Assembly (NCBI RefSeq): GCF_019083965.1
Contig: NZ_JAHRCY010000027.1
Span: forward strand, 1 to 64,000
Direction: 5' to 3'
Length of the DNA: 64,000 nt
Source of the DNA: Catellatospora tritici
Lineage (GTDB): Bacteria > Actinomycetota > Actinomycetes > Mycobacteriales > Micromonosporaceae
Each line of letters starts with the position of its first letter. The first letter of the stretch is position 1. This document shows positions 17,976 to 26,738 of this stretch, piece by piece. A program made the translations under genes and the position numbers. Below the pieces are notes generated by a model. The model was not told where the DNA came from. It made no database searches and worked only from the letters and a program-made list of their open reading frames with translations.

Positions 17976-19241
17976 ATGACCATGATCGCTGACTCTGGGG
18001 TCCGCGGCTCGCTGGCCCGCAGCGTCCAGCGTCGGCACGTGGGCACCTTCCCCGTGCCTGACGACGTCAACGACCTGGAGTTCCCGATCCCCGGTGTCCG
18101 GCTGGAGTCGAACAACGTGGCGACCGGCGACGGCACCGGCGGGGTCGTGACGGTCACGCGCATCTCGCTGGGCCCCGGCATCACCGACTACGTCACGCAC
18201 GAGAAGACGTTCGAGTACTCGACCTACGGCATCCACGTCGGCCAGGACGACCGGCTGACCTTCTTCGGTGAGGGCCAGCTGGTCAGCGTTCACCTGATCG
18301 ACTGCCGCGAGCACTCCGCGCACCTCGGCGAGGAGATCACCATCGAGGTGGCGGTGTCGCCGCACCGGGTGCTCATCATCCCGATGGGCGTCGCGCACAC
18401 CCTCGACGGGCTGGGCGGCGTGGTCACCCGCGACGAGCCGGTCTGGTACGCCGACCGCAACCCCGACTGGAACCCCGACAACGACCTCGTGTCCTTCTCG
18501 CGGGTGGAGACCTCGGCGCCCGTGGTGCAGGTGAACCGCCACCGCCTGCCGGTGTCGGCGCACCTGCTGATGTCGCGGATGTCGCAGGCCACCAACTCCG
18601 CCGTCCGGGGCGCGTACGGGGGCCGCTACCGCGCCAACATCGCCGGCGAGACCACCTACGTGACGATCCGCCCGCACTGGCGCGCGGCCGAGGTCGAGCC
18701 GGAGCCCGGCGGGCCGGTGCGGCGCAACAACTTCGTGCTGACCGGCCCCGAGTCGTTCACCGTGGTGCCCTCGACCGACAGCTGCACGTCGGACGTGCTG
18801 GAGCTCTGTCTGGACTGCCATGACGGTCAGTTCACCCGACACCTCTACTCGCGGCGCCTGCTCACCTGGCTGACCGGCAGCGCCGACGCCCGGATCGAGA
18901 TCATCAGCGCGACCGGTGAACACCGCGTCATCGCGCTGGGGGACCCCACCATCGCGGTGACCGTGCCCCCCGGCACCTGGTATCGCATGACCGGCAGCGG
19001 CCGGGTCTGGCTCAGGTCCGAAATGGAGCTCCTCGACGTCGACGCGTCGAGTCTGGAGCACCCGCTCGGTCGTGACGTCGAGACCAGCGACGCCGCCCAC
19101 CCCGGTCCCAGTAGACCCGCGCAGGAAAGCGATCGCTACCTGCCTGGGGCGGCCCTGCATGCCGTGGCACGCATGGAGGCGTCCGCCATGTCCACCACCC
19201 CCCACCGAAAGGAAGTCCGCCATGTCCATCACCGCGACTGA
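17976..19241 (+). CDS. RmlC-like cupin protein, first paralog
   Basis: A 421-aa protein. Residues ~35-160 follow the pattern of the dTDP-4-dehydrorhamnose 3,5-epimerase (RmlC) superfamily: YGIHVGQDDRLTFF, then VHLIDCREHS, then VLIIPMGVAHTLDGLGGVVTRDE (RmlC: DVR..SPTFG, IPPGFAHGF). A second cupin-like half follows (about residues 230-350, ending VPPGTWYRMTGSGRVWL). No nucleotide-sugar genes lie nearby, so the substrate is unknown. ATG start behind GAGAGGA. The last 20 bases overlap the next gene in another frame. The paralog at 19572 shares the same architecture. Confidence 0.72.
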   Translation: MTMIADSGVRGSLARSVQRRHVGTFPVPDDVNDLEFPIPGVRLESNNVATGDGTGGVVTVTRISLGPGITDYVTHEKTFEYSTYGIHVGQDDRLTFFGEGQLVSVHLIDCREHSAHLGEEITIEVAVSPHRVLIIPMGVAHTLDGLGGVVTRDEPVWYADRNPDWNPDNDLVSFSRVETSAPVVQVNRHRLPVSAHLLMSRMSQATNSAVRGAYGGRYRANIAGETTYVTIRPHWRAAEVEPEPGGPVRRNNFVLTGPESFTVVPSTDSCTSDVLELCLDCHDGQFTRHLYSRRLLTWLTGSADARIEIISATGEHRVIALGDPTIAVTVPPGTWYRMTGSGRVWLRSEMELLDVDASSLEHPLGRDVETSDAAHPGPSRPAQESDRYLPGAALHAVARMEASAMSTTPHRKEVRHVHHRD

Positions 19242-19500
19242 GGTCACCAGCTGGAAGCAGGACCTCGAGACCATGATCGACGACGTCACCGACGCGGACG
19301 CCCGCGCCGCGCTGACCAACCTGCGGTCGGCGCTGGAGCCGTACTTCGAGACCCCGGAGTACTTCCGCAGCATCCTCGGCAAGATCCAGATGAAGATGCT
19401 GTCGGCTGACGTCGAGGCCGAGATCAGCAACCGCTCGTTCGCCGACCTCGACGAGTTCAAGGCGGCGCTGCCGGACGGCGTGAGCGTCACCGCGCTCTGA
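19222..19500 (+). CDS. Small acidic helical protein (92 aa) between the two cupin genes
   Basis: No family recognised. The product is acidic and predicted helical (TEVTSWKQDLETMIDDVTDADARAALTNL), has no cysteine and no signal peptide, and ends in a ~20-residue segment DLDEFKAALPDGVSVTAL. The ATG lies inside the end of the preceding cupin gene with GAAAGGAA upstream, so it is translationally coupled. A perfect hairpin follows its stop, a common arrangement for setting a higher level of an upstream small gene. It could be a peptide precursor, a carrier-like partner or a scaffold for the two cupin proteins. Confidence 0.75.
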   Translation: MSITATEVTSWKQDLETMIDDVTDADARAALTNLRSALEPYFETPEYFRSILGKIQMKMLSADVEAEISNRSFADLDEFKAALPDGVSVTAL

Positions 19501-19511
19501 ACCACGAGGGA

Positions 19512-19535
19512 GCGCCCGGGACCAGTCCCGGGCGC
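19512..19535 (+). terminator. Intra-operon stem-loop (partial terminator or stabiliser)
   Basis: A perfect 10-bp stem, GCGCCCGGGA against TCCCGGGCGC with loop CCAG, directly after the 92-aa gene and before the second cupin gene. There is no T run. It probably lowers read-through or protects the upstream RNA end. Confidence 0.6.
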
Positions 19536-19571
19536 CCCCCGCTCCCCCCAGCCGAGGAAGGATGGACGGAC

Positions 19572-20711
19572 ATGTCATTCCCGAAACCGCACCTGATCAT
19601 GACGAAATCCCTGACGTCGGACGACGCCAGCGGACTGCCGGGGGCGAGGCAGGTGCGGACGTCTCGTAACGACCTCCCGTACCACTACGTGATCCACAGC
19701 CCGCACTTCGCGTACGACGTCTACGCCCTGCACCTCGGGCAGTACGACCGGCTCTCCTTCTTCGGCGAGCCCGGCACCGAGCCGGTGACCGTGCACCTCT
19801 ACGACTGCCGCGAGGACTCCCCGGAGTTCGACCGCAAGTTCGAGATCAAGGTGCCGGTGGACGGCTCCTGCGTGCTCGGCATCCCCCCGGGCTACGCGCA
19901 CTGGTTCGAGGACCTGGGCAGCGTCACCACCCGCAACGACTACTCGATCCTGGCTCCGTCGCAGGCCGACTCGCAGTGGGACGCGCTGCAGGACAACGCG
20001 ACCTACCCGGTGGAGTCGATGCACTCCAGCCGCCCGAAGGTCATCGCGAACACCGTGGAGCTGCCGACCGCGGCACAGTTCATGGTCTCCAAGGCCGTCG
20101 CCATGAGCTGGCGGGGCGGCGCGACCGAGCAGGGCATGCTGGCCACCATCGACGTCGACGGGGAACGCCGACGCGTCTACGTCGACCGTGACCTGTCGCG
20201 CGAGCAGGTGGAGCTGCCCGAGTCCCAGCTGGCCTCGGTCCGGCTCGGCGTTGGGGCGTACCAGTCGATCCGCGACGATTCGTACGCGGTCGCCTCCAAC
20301 GTCACCAGCGGCCTGGCCGACACGATGATCATCGACGCCGGTACCCGGTGGCCGGAGTACTACAACGCGCACCCCAACCTGACCCTCAAGCTTTCGCCGC
20401 TGATGTACGACAATCCAGAGATGGAGCTCGAAGTCGTCGACCGGCGCCGCGACTCGGCGACCTTCGGCGCCGCCCAGGTGCTGTCGTTCCCCCGGGACTC
20501 CCGGGCCGTGGTGACCGTCGAGCCGGGGGTGCTGATGCGCCTGCGCGGCGACGGCCGACTGCACTACCGCGTCGAGTACGAGGTGCACCACGGCACCGCG
20601 CGCCTGCCCCAGCTGTCCGTGCCGGTTCCCGCCGGCTCGTCGCTGCCGACCTTCGACGCCCCGGGCGACCTGGTGGAGGAGAACGTGGTGCGAGAGTTGG
20701 CATTCACGTGA
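19572..20711 (+). CDS. RmlC-like cupin protein, second paralog
   Basis: A 379-aa paralog of the protein at 17976. The N-terminal cupin shows VYALHLGQYDRLSFFGEPG, VHLYDCREDSPEF and VLGIPPGYAHWFEDLGSVTTRND, very close to the RmlC pattern (DCR-x-SPxF, IPPGYAH). The C-terminal half (about residues 220-350) is a second β-rich domain ending in VTVEPGVLMRLRGDGRLHYR. The ATG is behind GAGGAAGGA. The stop overlaps the GTG of the MFS gene. Two diverged copies in one operon suggest a hetero-oligomer or two successive steps on the same substrate, which is inference. Confidence 0.74.
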   Translation: MSFPKPHLIMTKSLTSDDASGLPGARQVRTSRNDLPYHYVIHSPHFAYDVYALHLGQYDRLSFFGEPGTEPVTVHLYDCREDSPEFDRKFEIKVPVDGSCVLGIPPGYAHWFEDLGSVTTRNDYSILAPSQADSQWDALQDNATYPVESMHSSRPKVIANTVELPTAAQFMVSKAVAMSWRGGATEQGMLATIDVDGERRRVYVDRDLSREQVELPESQLASVRLGVGAYQSIRDDSYAVASNVTSGLADTMIIDAGTRWPEYYNAHPNLTLKLSPLMYDNPEMELEVVDRRRDSATFGAAQVLSFPRDSRAVVTVEPGVLMRLRGDGRLHYRVEYEVHHGTARLPQLSVPVPAGSSLPTFDAPGDLVEENVVRELAFT

Positions 20712-22054
20712 GCACGCTGATCGAGGAGTCCGCCCGCCGGCGCACGGCCCTGGTGGCCGCGTCTTCGCGCTGGCTGGGCGGTCTCCTCGTCCTGTTCGCC
20801 GCGCTGGTGCTGACCCGGGCGATGAGTGAGGGCGTCTACGACATCGCCTTCGCCAACCTCGCCCTGGACCTCTCCGGCATGGTCGGCACGGTCGGCCTCG
20901 TGTACTTCGTGGGTTACGGCGTCGAGGTCCTCGCCTCGATCGTCGCCGGGCCCCTGCTGGACCGGGGCAGCCCGGCGCGAACGCTGGTCCTGGCCTACCT
21001 GACCAAGATCGGCGCGTTCGTGCTGATCGGGCTCGGTTCGGGCTTCCTCTCCTCCCACCTGTGGGTGATCGTCGCGGCGGCCGCCACCGTCGACCTGGTG
21101 CACCGGGTCGGTGACATGGCGCTGTTCGTCCTGCTGCCACGGATCCTCGACGCGCCGACCCTGGTCAGGGTGCAGGGCGTGGGCTCCACCGTGCGGTCGG
21201 CGGGCGAACTGGTCTCGCCGGTGGTGGCCGGCGCCGTGCTCGTGCTGCTTCCCGGCGCGCAGGCGCTGCTGGTCGCGGCCGGGTTCCAGGTGCTCGCGCT
21301 GGTCCTGCTCGCCTGCCTCGCCGTGCTGATCCGTAACCGGCGGACGCCGGCCGAGGCGGGCTCCGACGCGGGCTCCGCGGCGGACACCGACACCGCCGAC
21401 GCGGCCGAGGAACCGCCCGTCTCCAGGCGCGTCGTGGCGAGGGTGCTGAGCGGCAGCCGGGCCTGGCGACGGTTCATCGTGCTCGACACGCTGACGACCC
21501 TCGCCCTGTCGTCGGTGATCCTGTCGCTGCTCCCGCTGATGCGCGAGCAGCTCGCCATGTCCGCGGCGCGGGCCGGTTCGTTCCTGGCGTTCACGACCCT
21601 CGGGGCGATCGTCGGCGGGCTGGTGGTCACGAAGGCGGGCGAGCACGGCATCTACACGAGCCTGCGCTGGGCGCCGGCACTGGCCGGGGTGGGCACCCTG
21701 ATCGCGCCGACGCTCGGCCGTACGGAGTGGGTGCTGGCGGCGGCGCTGGTCCTGTTCGGGTGCGGGTTCACCGTGTACCTGCGGTCGGCGGCGCTGGTGG
21801 TGCAGCTGCGGGCGCCGATGGCGCTGCTGGGCACCTGGTACGGACTCATCGACGCGGTCGAACGGGTCGCCTGCGCGGTGGCGATCCTGGCCACCGGGTT
21901 CGCCTTCGACCGCTTCGGCGGCACCGGCCTGTACGTCGTGTTCGGCGGCCTGCTGGTGCTCACGGCGGTGCTGTGGTCGGGTTTCGACCGGGAGCACCGC
22001 CAGGATCTGGGCGCGACGCTGCTGCATCCGTCCGCTCCACCGACCGCCCGCTGA
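20708..22054 (+). CDS. MFS transporter
   Basis: A 448-aa integral membrane protein with about 12 hydrophobic helices in two halves. They are split by a charged cytoplasmic loop near residues 215-250 (RRTPAEAGSDAGSAADTDTADAAEE). The first loop contains the MFS signature-like GPLLDRGSPARTLVL. GTG start overlapping the stop of the second cupin gene (GTGA), so it belongs to the same operon. It resembles drug/metabolite exporters of the major facilitator superfamily. In this context it is the likely exporter of whatever the cupin pair makes or modifies. Confidence 0.88.
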   Translation: MSTLIEESARRRTALVAASSRWLGGLLVLFAALVLTRAMSEGVYDIAFANLALDLSGMVGTVGLVYFVGYGVEVLASIVAGPLLDRGSPARTLVLAYLTKIGAFVLIGLGSGFLSSHLWVIVAAAATVDLVHRVGDMALFVLLPRILDAPTLVRVQGVGSTVRSAGELVSPVVAGAVLVLLPGAQALLVAAGFQVLALVLLACLAVLIRNRRTPAEAGSDAGSAADTDTADAAEEPPVSRRVVARVLSGSRAWRRFIVLDTLTTLALSSVILSLLPLMREQLAMSAARAGSFLAFTTLGAIVGGLVVTKAGEHGIYTSLRWAPALAGVGTLIAPTLGRTEWVLAAALVLFGCGFTVYLRSAALVVQLRAPMALLGTWYGLIDAVERVACAVAILATGFAFDRFGGTGLYVVFGGLLVLTAVLWSGFDREHRQDLGATLLHPSAPPTAR

Positions 22055-22127
22055 CCGGCCCCACCCCGTTCATCCTGCGGTAACTCGATTCGTGCTGCTG
22101 GCGAGGCTGTTCTACCATCACGGGCGA

Positions 22128-22147
22128 ACGCCCCGAAATCGGGGCGT
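22128..22147 (+). terminator. Stem-loop before the lipoprotein gene
   Basis: ACGCCCC-GAAATC-GGGGCGT forms a 7-bp stem 70 bases after the MFS stop and 27 bases before the lipoprotein ATG. It probably ends the cupin operon, or is a leader hairpin of the next gene. Confidence 0.55.
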
Positions 22148-22173
22148 CACCCCTGTCTGGAGGAACCCCTAAC

Positions 22174-22896
22174 ATGCGCAGAGCGATGCTTTTCGCTGTC
22201 CCGATCGCCCTGGCGGGCGTGCTGCTCGCCGGCTGCAACGACACGGACGGTGCGAAGCCCGCCGCGTCGGCCGCCACCTCGGTCGCCCCCGCGGGCAACG
22301 GGGTCGAGGCGCTCGGTGCCACCGAGATCCTGACCAAGTCGAAGGACGCCCTGGGCAAGGCCGGCTCGTACCGGATCAAGGGCGAGATGACCGAGACCAA
22401 GCTGAAGCTCGACATCCGGGTGGCGGGCAAGGACATCGTTGGCACCATCACGATGGACGGCGCCGCGATCGACCTGCTGTCGGTGGGCGGGCAGACCTAC
22501 TTCAAGGCCGACGCGTCGTTCTGGAAGACGCAGATGGGCGACCAGGGCGAGGCGCTGGCCAAGCTGGTCGGCACCAAGTGGCTGAAGGTGCCCGCCGACA
22601 ACAAGGAGTTCGGCGACTTCTTCAAGATCGCCGACGTGGACGAGCTGCTCAAGCCCGAGGGCACCCTGACCAAGGGCAAGGTCGAGACCATCGGCGGCGT
22701 GTCGGCGATCGCGCTGACCGAGGGCGCCGCGAAGGGCACCCTGTACGTCGCCACCACGGGTGAGCCGTACCCGCTGCGACTGGCGGGCCCGACCGGCGAG
22801 GGCCAGGTCGACTTCACCGACTTCGGCGCGAAGTTCGACGAGCTGAAGGCTCCGGCCGACGCGGACGTGCTGGACCTCAGCGCCCTGATGAAGTAG
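22174..22896 (+). CDS. LppX/LprAFG-like lipoprotein
   Basis: A 240-aa exported lipoprotein: signal peptide MRRAMLFAVPIALAGVLLAGC with the lipobox LLAGC (cysteine at residue 21), then an Ala-rich spacer. The β-strand-rich remainder (AGSYRIKGEMTETKLKLDIRVAGKDIVGTI, FKADASFWKTQMG, TLYVATTGEPYPLRL) is typical of the LppX/LprAFG/LolA-like family that binds lipids or glycolipids at the cell surface. The ribosome site is CTGGAGGAA. It is a monocistron with a strong terminator, common in Micromonosporaceae and Streptomyces genomes. Confidence 0.82.
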   Translation: MRRAMLFAVPIALAGVLLAGCNDTDGAKPAASAATSVAPAGNGVEALGATEILTKSKDALGKAGSYRIKGEMTETKLKLDIRVAGKDIVGTITMDGAAIDLLSVGGQTYFKADASFWKTQMGDQGEALAKLVGTKWLKVPADNKEFGDFFKIADVDELLKPEGTLTKGKVETIGGVSAIALTEGAAKGTLYVATTGEPYPLRLAGPTGEGQVDFTDFGAKFDELKAPADADVLDLSALMK

Positions 22897-22917
22897 CCCG
22901 GCAGTCCTGGACAGACC

Positions 22918-22957
22918 CGCGGGCCGGTGCGGCGCTGTGTCGCCGTACCGGCCCGCG
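22918..22957 (+). terminator. Terminator after the lipoprotein gene
   Basis: A 17-bp stem with one G-U pair, CGCGGGCCGGTGCGGCG against CGCCGTACCGGCCCGCG, with a 6-base loop. Confidence 0.88.
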
Positions 22958-23073
22958 CGTTCGCGCGTCCCAGAACGTGAGCGCGAGGCTGCCGCGTTGC
23001 GGGGGTGTGGGCCTGTTCAGGGGACTACGGTAAGTTCATCTGCCGGCGAGCTCATACCCTATGGAGGCAGAAA

Positions 23074-23760
23074 GTGCCGGTGCTCTATACGGTCGGATTG
23101 TGGACTGTCGCGCCCGCGGTCAAGCTGGCCTGGCGGCCGAAGGTCGAGGGCCAGGAGCACATCCCCACCACGGGGGGTGCCATCTTCGCCGGGAACCACC
23201 TCTCCGTCGCCGACGAGTTCTTCCTCGGCTCGGCGGTGCCGCGACACATCTCCTTCTGGGCCAAGGAGGACTACTTCACCGGTACGGGCCTGAGCGGCCT
23301 GTTCTTCCGCAACCTGATGGGCGGGCTGGGCGCGATCCCGGTGCACCGCTCCGGCGGGCGGGCCGCGCTGAGCGCGTTCGACGCCGCCATTCCGGTGCTC
23401 CAGGAGGGCGGCCTGGTCGCCGTCTACCCGGAGGGCACGCGCTCGCCGGACGGCCGCCTCTACCGGGGGCGCACCGGCGTGGCCCGGCTGGCGCTCGCCG
23501 CCGGGGTGCCGATCATCCCGGTGGGCACCATCGGCACCGAGCGGGTGCAGCCCATCGGCCAGGCCCTGCCGAATCTGCGGGCCGGTGACGTCACCATCAA
23601 GTTCGGCAAGCCGATCGAGGTGGACGCGTGGCGCGACGCCGAGTCGGCGAGCACCGCGGCACGTGAGATAACCGACACCGTGATGGCCGCCATCCAGGGG
23701 CTGACCGGGCAGGAATACGTCGCGAAGTACGCGCCCAAGCGACAGCCCACTGAGGAATAA
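23074..23760 (+). CDS. 1-acyl-sn-glycerol-3-phosphate acyltransferase family protein
   Basis: A 228-aa PlsC-type enzyme that acylates lysophosphatidic acid or a related acceptor at the membrane. The catalytic HX4D box is NHLSVADE (about residue 41), the substrate site is YPEGTRSPDG, and GVPIIPVGTIG closes the fold. GTG start with GGAGG 6 bases before it; in-frame upstream codons from 23005 lack a ribosome site. It could instead be an acyltransferase for a specialised lipid, as the family is broad. It ends before a hairpin at 23781. Confidence 0.88.
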   Translation: MPVLYTVGLWTVAPAVKLAWRPKVEGQEHIPTTGGAIFAGNHLSVADEFFLGSAVPRHISFWAKEDYFTGTGLSGLFFRNLMGGLGAIPVHRSGGRAALSAFDAAIPVLQEGGLVAVYPEGTRSPDGRLYRGRTGVARLALAAGVPIIPVGTIGTERVQPIGQALPNLRAGDVTIKFGKPIEVDAWRDAESASTAAREITDTVMAAIQGLTGQEYVAKYAPKRQPTEE

Positions 23761-23780
23761 ACCGGACAATAGGCTTCACA

Positions 23781-23808
23781 TCGCCCGGGGTCGGTCGGCC
23801 CCGGGCGA
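23781..23808 (+). terminator. Terminator after the acyltransferase gene
   Basis: TCGCCCGGGG against CCCCGGGCGA, a 10-bp stem with an 8-base loop, lies 20 bases after the stop. Confidence 0.75.
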
Positions 23809-23827
23809 GCGCGTACCCTTGTTACCC

Positions 23828-25780
23828 ATGCGTGGCGACTCCGTCTTTCCCCAGCTTGAGCTCCTGCTGCCGTTGGTCAGCAAGCCGATCCAGTACGTCG
23901 GCGGTGAGCTGGGTGCCGTGGTCAAACCGTGGGAGTCCGCCACGGTGCGCTGGGTGCTGTCCTACCCCGACGCGTACGAGGTGGGCCTGCCCAACCAGGG
24001 CGTGCAGATCCTCTACGAGGTGCTCAACGAGCGCGAGGACACCCTCGCCGAGCGCACCTACGCGGTCTGGCCCGACCTCGAGAAACTGATGCGCGAACAC
24101 GACGTGCCGCAGTTCACCGTCGACTCGCACCGCGCCGTCGGCGACTTCGACCTGTTCGGCTTGTCCTTCGCCACCGAGCTCGGCTACACCAACATGCTCA
24201 CCGAGCTGAGCCTGGCGCGGATCCCGCTGCTGGCGGCCGACCGCGACGACTCGCACCCGATCGTGGTCGCGGGCGGGCACGCCGCGTTCAACCCGGAGCC
24301 CATCGCCGACTTCATCGACGCCGCCGTGCTCGGCGACGGCGAGGAGGCGGTCCTGGAGATCACCGACATCGTGGCCGCCTGGAAGGCCGAGGGCAGCCCC
24401 GGCGGCCGGGACGAGCTGCTGCTGCGTCTGGCCAAGACCGAGTCGGTGTACGTGCCGCGCTTCTACGACGTGGACTACCTGCCCGACGGCCGCATCCAGC
24501 GCGTGGTGCCCAACCGCGCCGGGGTGCCGTTCCGGGTGCACAAGCGCACCACCATGGACCTCGACGCCTGGCCGTACCCGAAGAAGCCGCTGGTGCCGCT
24601 GGCCGAGACGGTGCACGAGCGGTTCGCGGTGGAGATCTTCCGGGGCTGCACCCGTGGCTGCCGGTTCTGCCAGGCGGGAATGATCACCCGCCCGGTGCGC
24701 GAGCGCTCGATCACCACCGTGGGGCAGATGGTGAAGGAGGGGCTGGAGTTCTCCGGCTTCGACGAGGTGGGCCTGCTGTCGTTGTCCAGCGCCGACCACT
24801 CCGAGATCGGCGACATCTGCAAGGGCCTGGCCGACCAGTACGACGGCACCAACGTGTCGTTGTCGCTGCCCAGCACCCGGGTGGACGCGTTCAACATCGA
24901 CCTGGCCCAGGAGCTGTCGCGCAACGGGCGCCGCACCGGTCTGACGTTCGCGCCCGAGGGCGGCTCGGAGCGCATCCGCAAGGTGATCAACAAGATGGTG
25001 ACGGAGGAGGACCTCATCCGCACCGTCGTCACCGCGTACTCCAACGGCTGGCGGCAGGTGAAGCTGTACTTCATGTGCGGCCTGCCGACCGAGACCGACG
25101 AGGACGTGCTGCAGATCGCGCGCCTGGCGCACGAGGTCATCAAGTCCGGCCGCCAGGCGACCGGCTCCAAGGACATCCGCTGCACCGTGTCGATCGGCGG
25201 GTTCGTGCCCAAGCCGCACACCCCGTTCCAGTGGGCCGCCATGGAGCGCCCCGAGGTGATCGACGGGCGGCTGCGCGCGCTCAAGCAGGAGATCAACTCC
25301 GACCGCTCGCTGGGCCGGGCCATCGGCTTCCGGTATCACGACGGCGAGCCGTCGCTGATCGAGGGCCTGCTGGCCCGGGGCGACCGCCGCGTCGGCGCGG
25401 TCATCCGCAAGGTCTGGGAGGACGGCGGCCGCTTCGACGGCTGGACCGAGCACTTCTCGTACCGGCGCTGGGTCGACGCCTGCGCCGAGGTGCTGCCGGG
25501 CTTCGGGGTGGACCTGGACTGGTTCACCACCCGCGAGCGCGAACAGGCCGAGGTGCTGCCCTGGGACCACCTGGACTCGGGCCTGGACAAGGACTGGCTC
25601 TGGCAGGACTGGCAGGACGCCCTGACCGAGTACGAGCAGGACGACTGCCGCTGGACCCCGTGTTTCGACTGCGGCGTCTGCCCGTCGATGGACACCAACA
25701 TCCAGATCGGGCCCACCGGCCGCAAGCTGCTGCCCCTCACGCCGGTCAACACCGGCCTGCGCGTGCCCACGGGAGCCTGA
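23828..25780 (+). CDS. B12-binding radical SAM protein (TIGR03960 family)
   Basis: A 650-aa iron-sulfur enzyme of unknown substrate. The N-terminal ~200 residues match the B12-binding-like domain of the family (LSYPDAYEVGLPNQGVQILYEVLN). The radical SAM cluster motif CTRGCRFCQAG follows (about residues 274-284), and the C-terminus carries an extra cysteine group CFDCGVCPS. ATG at 23828; a TTG 9 bases upstream is less likely. The TIGR03936/DUF2344 gene follows after one base. This pair precedes RNase E in most actinobacteria, hinting at a role in RNA or translation. Confidence 0.92.
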   Translation: MRGDSVFPQLELLLPLVSKPIQYVGGELGAVVKPWESATVRWVLSYPDAYEVGLPNQGVQILYEVLNEREDTLAERTYAVWPDLEKLMREHDVPQFTVDSHRAVGDFDLFGLSFATELGYTNMLTELSLARIPLLAADRDDSHPIVVAGGHAAFNPEPIADFIDAAVLGDGEEAVLEITDIVAAWKAEGSPGGRDELLLRLAKTESVYVPRFYDVDYLPDGRIQRVVPNRAGVPFRVHKRTTMDLDAWPYPKKPLVPLAETVHERFAVEIFRGCTRGCRFCQAGMITRPVRERSITTVGQMVKEGLEFSGFDEVGLLSLSSADHSEIGDICKGLADQYDGTNVSLSLPSTRVDAFNIDLAQELSRNGRRTGLTFAPEGGSERIRKVINKMVTEEDLIRTVVTAYSNGWRQVKLYFMCGLPTETDEDVLQIARLAHEVIKSGRQATGSKDIRCTVSIGGFVPKPHTPFQWAAMERPEVIDGRLRALKQEINSDRSLGRAIGFRYHDGEPSLIEGLLARGDRRVGAVIRKVWEDGGRFDGWTEHFSYRRWVDACAEVLPGFGVDLDWFTTREREQAEVLPWDHLDSGLDKDWLWQDWQDALTEYEQDDCRWTPCFDCGVCPSMDTNIQIGPTGRKLLPLTPVNTGLRVPTGA

Positions 25781-25781
25781 C

Positions 25782-26582
25782 GTGGGAAAGCCGAAGAACC
25801 AGCCCGAGGGCGGGCAGGCACCGGTCGTGCAGCGGGTGCGGCTGCGCTACGCCAAGCGTGGCCCGCTGCGGTTCACCTCACACCGCGACTTCGCCCGCGC
25901 GCTGGAGCGGGCCATCCTCCGCGCCGGGGTGCCGATCGGGTACTCGCAGGGGTTCACCCCGCACCCGAAGATCTCCTACGCCAGCGCCGCCCCCACCGGG
26001 GTGGCCTCGGAGGCCGAGTACCTGGAGCTGGGCCTGCGCGAGCGGGTCGAGCCGGAGCGGCTGGCCAAGGCGCTGGACGCGGCGCTGTCGCCGGGCCTGG
26101 ACGTGCTGGAGGCGGTCGAGGCGGCCGTACCGGGCAGCCTGGCCGACCGCATCACCGCCTCGCAGTGGCGTATCGAGCTTCCGGGTGTCGGCGACGACCA
26201 ACTGGCTACCGCGGTGGCGGCGTTCGTCGCTCAGAGTGAGATTTTGGTCGAACGTATGACCAAACAGGGTCGGCGCACCTTCGACACCAGGGACGCTGTG
26301 GTGCACATCGCGGCTGTCCGGTCACAGACCCGGCCACCTGGCGTGGTCGAGACCGCGCCGTGTGCGATACTCGACCTTGTCGTGCGGCAGGTCACTCCCT
26401 CCGTGCGACCCGATGACGTCCTGTCCGGCCTGCGCGTGGTGGCCGACCTGGAGCCGTCGCCGCCCCACTCACTGCGAAGTGCGCGGGCGACCCGACTGGC
26501 ACAGGGCACGTTGACCCCGCAGGGGGAGATCGTGGACCCGCTCGAGGCGGACCGCGACCCCGTCGCCATCGGCGAGCGTTAG
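25782..26582 (+). CDS. Radical-SAM-associated protein (TIGR03936/DUF2344)
   Basis: A 266-aa protein of the DUF2344 family. It opens with VQRVRLRYAKRGPLRFTSHRDFARALERAILRAGVPIGYSQGFTPHPKISYA, the conserved part of the family. In some genomes this domain is fused to the C-terminus of the TIGR03960 radical SAM protein, so the two work together. GTG start one base after that gene's stop. Its function is unknown. The last ~60 residues (LTPQGEIVDPLEADRD) are less conserved. Confidence 0.9.
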   Translation: MGKPKNQPEGGQAPVVQRVRLRYAKRGPLRFTSHRDFARALERAILRAGVPIGYSQGFTPHPKISYASAAPTGVASEAEYLELGLRERVEPERLAKALDAALSPGLDVLEAVEAAVPGSLADRITASQWRIELPGVGDDQLATAVAAFVAQSEILVERMTKQGRRTFDTRDAVVHIAAVRSQTRPPGVVETAPCAILDLVVRQVTPSVRPDDVLSGLRVVADLEPSPPHSLRSARATRLAQGTLTPQGEIVDPLEADRDPVAIGER

Positions 26583-26738
26583 CCCGCTTGGCTAGCGCTG
26601 TCGGCAGACTTCGGCGCAAAGCCGGCCCGTAGCGCCTGACCTGGTGCTCGGGCTGGTGGAACGACGGAAAACACCGGTGCTCCTGAGTGGCTGCGTTCGT
26701 CTACGCGCCCGGGACCGCCAGAACTGGAGAACAGCCGG

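Noticed and set aside
17976..20711. dTDP-rhamnose biosynthesis cluster
   Set aside because: The cupin proteins resemble RmlC only in their first half, and rmlA, rmlB and rmlD are all absent.
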